Source: Elusimicrobiota bacterium (lineage in GTDB: Bacteria; CG03). From it: 6,682 bases of DNA. Where the stretch lies: contig JAGHAG010000023.1 in assembly GCA_021161625.1 (NCBI GenBank), positions 1-6,682 of the forward strand, in the 5' to 3' direction. The first letter of the stretch is position 1. Every line of letters begins with the position of its first letter. Positions 4,826 through 6,682 of the stretch are shown piece after piece. The notes beneath the pieces are model-generated. The model searched no databases, was not told the DNA's origin, and saw only the letters and a program-made list of their open reading frames with translations. Both the position numbers and the translations under genes were made by a program.

Positions 4826-6682
4826 CTTATTATTGCAATTTTCCCTATAAATTTTTTCCTCCCCATTGCTTTCTCATCCTCTGCAACAAAAATATAAAGC
4901 CCAGAAGAGAGTTCCTGTCCTTTATCATTTTTTGCATCCCACCAGCAATATCCCTGTGTATCAGAGTAAAGGTTATCTCTTACCGGAATTCCATCTATTG
5001 TATAAATTCTTATTCTGGTATTTGCTGTTAATTTTCTGAAATGAATTCCAGCCCAGTCTCCACTTTTATGACCTGTCTCCCATCTACCATCATAGGGTTT
5101 GTATGGATTTGGATAAACCTTCACATCTGAAAGGTCCCTTTCACCAAATGCATACATCAGTGCAAAAACTGAAAAGTGGGCTGTCTTAAAAGTTATGGTT
5201 GCACTTGAATAATTTATTTTGGGTTTGGGAACCTCTGGCTGGGTTTTTACAATTCTAAAGAAACCATTTTCCTCATCAAGATAAAATGGAAGTATATTTT
5301 CAGGTTCTGCCCATGAAGGATATGGAATTGTTAATGAAACATCTTCTTTAAAAGAAGATGTAATTTTTTTTCCATCTGTTTTTTTGAGAGAAAAAAGAAA
5401 AACTGTATCTGTTGAAATAAAACTCTGGAAAGAAATTTTAAGAGAGTTTTCAATTGCCTGCGTTATTTTTTCTCTGATTTGTTTAAATTTTTGTGAAACT
5501 TCAATTTCCTCATATTTATAAAAAGTAAGGTAAGCCTTTTTTACAGGCAAACTGTATTTGCCAAAACTCACACTCACCTTATCCCTTGAAAGGGTTTTTT
5601 GCTTTTTATATTCAATCAGAGCAGGTGTTACAAAAACATCCGGTTGAGTGCAATAAACCCCTGAATTATCCTCCAAAAAGCCAGCCCCTCTTATATAAAA
5701 TGCTTTTAACGGAGTTGTTGAAGGGAGATTTGCATAAATCATTGGTGAATTTGGTGAAAATCCTTTTTTCTTTGAGAGAAAATCATAAATCTGCCAGTCA
5801 AAATTTGTGCCTGTTGAAATTTCTATATTATAGGTTGAATAAAAAATGAGAAAATCTGAAAATTTTTTGTCAAAATTTTTAGGCGAGGAAAGAATTTTTA
5901 AACTGTCTCTGAAATCTGATGCTTCAATCCCTTCAAAAATTTTTGTAATTTTTAATGGAGGTGGATTTTTAAAAAAAGAGGTGCTTCCAGCCAGAACCTG
6001 ACAGGGTGATGACTGATTTTTAAAACTTCCAATAGAGAAATAATATGTTGCACCTGTCATAAAATTTTTCCATGTATAATTTTGAGAGGATGTTGTAACA
6101 AGAACGTTCCAGTTATACTTATCTGATGAATAAAAGATGGTGATTTCACCTTCATGCTGGGGATTTTTCTTCCATGAAAAACTGATTTCACCTGTGCTTG
6201 AGGAAACCTGCCAGCCAATGATTTCAAATGGAACTTCAAAAGAAATTCCAACGCCCCACACATCATCTATATAAAACTTTCCATCACCATCAATATCTGA
6301 AATTTTTATATTCCTTTCACCCTGAGGGTCAGTCAGATTTTGTGTCTCATATTGGTAAGAATAACTTTCATTGTTTATAAGTTTAACAGAGGCAATACAC
6401 TTTTCTCCTTTCTTCTTCATCTTTATTTTCTTACCGTTTATGTTCAAAAAAACCGTCTCATTTCCAAAATATTCAAGCGAAAATTCACAAAAAACTCTTC
6501 TATCAGGCCTGAAACTCACAACCTCCGAATACAACCACGGATATTTTCTCTTTAATGTTGAATCAGGATAATAGGGGGAATTTATATCAATCACTCCATA
6601 GTCATATCTATCAACACTTCTTATTTTAAGAAAATAGGTTGTATTGTTTTGTAAACCCTTAAGTTCAATCTGAGTTCTATTG
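4822..6682 (-). CDS. Secreted multidomain FnIII protein with C-terminal T9SS/FlgD-like sorting domain (5' end outside window)
   Basis: The N-terminus is missing because the frame stays open to the window edge. Numbering is from the first complete codon at 6681. Residues 1-30 (NRTQIELKGLQNNTTYFLKI, then RSVDRYDYG) look like the end of an FnIII domain. Residues 129-140 (DIDGDGKFYIDD) resemble a dockerin/EF-hand calcium loop. A complete FnIII-like domain spans about 150-229 (SWKKN, TWKNFMTGATYYFSIGSF). A less distinctive region follows. A beta-sandwich of about 446-509 ends in TAHFSVFAL. The C-terminal domain of about 518-619 starts VKVYPNPYKP, contains IRIYTIDG, WWDAKNDKGQELSSGLYIF, and ends GKIAIIR, as in FlgD-Ig/T9SS type A sorting domains. 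No catalytic motif is visible, so any enzymatic part would lie upstream. The protein is probably exported and surface-attached. Its TGA stop overlaps the ATG of the PorV-like gene, implying coupling. The family of the whole protein is not recognised. Confidence 0.9.
   Translation of the reverse strand, partial: NRTQIELKGLQNNTTYFLKIRSVDRYDYGVIDINSPYYPDSTLKRKYPWLYSEVVSFRPDRRVFCEFSLEYFGNETVFLNINGKKIKMKKKGEKCIASVKLINNESYSYQYETQNLTDPQGERNIKISDIDGDGKFYIDDVWGVGISFEVPFEIIGWQVSSSTGEISFSWKKNPQHEGEITIFYSSDKYNWNVLVTTSSQNYTWKNFMTGATYYFSIGSFKNQSSPCQVLAGSTSFFKNPPPLKITKIFEGIEASDFRDSLKILSSPKNFDKKFSDFLIFYSTYNIEISTGTNFDWQIYDFLSKKKGFSPNSPMIYANLPSTTPLKAFYIRGAGFLEDNSGVYCTQPDVFVTPALIEYKKQKTLSRDKVSVSFGKYSLPVKKAYLTFYKYEEIEVSQKFKQIREKITQAIENSLKISFQSFISTDTVFLFSLKKTDGKKITSSFKEDVSLTIPYPSWAEPENILPFYLDEENGFFRIVKTQPEVPKPKINYSSATITFKTAHFSVFALMYAFGERDLSDVKVYPNPYKPYDGRWETGHKSGDWAGIHFRKLTANTRIRIYTIDGIPVRDNLYSDTQGYCWWDAKNDKGQELSSGLYIFVAEDEKAMGRKKFIGKIAIIR
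5339..5371 (+). terminator. Terminator-like hairpin plus T8 on the strand antisense to the FnIII protein gene
   Basis: ACATCTTCTTT (5339-5349) and AAAGAAGATGT (5351-5361) are a perfect 11-bp inverted repeat around a single A. After AA comes a run of eight T (5364-5371) on the plus strand. This is the layout of an intrinsic terminator reading left to right, inside a gene read right to left. The stem is AT-rich and could be a coincidence of the codons for TSSFKEDV. Confidence 0.3.

Noticed and set aside
4826..4860. Separate promoter or strong ribosome site for the PorV-like gene
   Set aside because: The only AGGGA is 16 nt from the start and the region is coding for the upstream gene's C-terminus; the ATGA overlap explains translation better.
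6340..6571. Two plus-strand open frames of 66-71 codons
   Set aside because: They are mutually overlapping shadows of the FnIII protein gene in AT-rich sequence, with no coding signature.

Overview
The window is AT-rich and holds three genes in tandem on the minus strand, plus about 380 bp of repeat-filled non-coding DNA after the last of them. Transcription runs from high to low coordinates. The first gene is cut by the right edge of the window. Its reading frame is open to the last complete codon, so its true start is not visible.

From right to left the genes are: (1) the C-terminal ~619 residues of a secreted multidomain protein with fibronectin type III (FnIII) modules, a dockerin/EF-hand-like calcium loop and a YPNP-type C-terminal sorting (FlgD-Ig/T9SS-like) domain; (2) a 294-residue PorV/PorQ-type (UPF0164-like) outer-membrane beta-barrel, recognised by its ARGAALG and NPACL motifs and terminal Phe; (3) a 1191-residue exoprotein with a signal peptide, seven propeller-blade-like repeats, an E-set (Ig-like) module, a DOMON/CBM9-like module and another FlgD-Ig/T9SS-like C-terminal domain. 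Genes 1 and 2 overlap by ATGA, and genes 2 and 3 overlap by 16 bp, so they are almost certainly one translationally coupled operon. The simplest reading is two surface or secreted proteins with sorting-type C-termini flanking an outer-membrane protein of the family that in Bacteroidota handles such C-termini. The functional link is an inference.

The organism is a diderm bacterium. The combination of low GC, PorV-like barrels, HFSVFAL-type pre-terminal modules, and C-termini ending in WDAKNDKGQELSSGLYIF...GKIAIIR is one I associate with Elusimicrobiota and neighbouring candidate phyla (Firestonebacteria, Goldbacteria, WOR-3 and similar). Bacteroidota proper fits less well. Phylum assignment is low confidence.

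Positions 1-380 contain no credible gene. They hold a 146-bp foldable element bounded by a 20-bp imperfect inverted repeat and enclosing two strong hairpins. They also hold several short tandem tracts with periods of 7 or 8 bp, and a 20-bp dispersed-repeat-type palindrome (302-321). This repeat zone, and the operon pairing a PorV-like barrel with two sorting-domain proteins, are the most notable contents.
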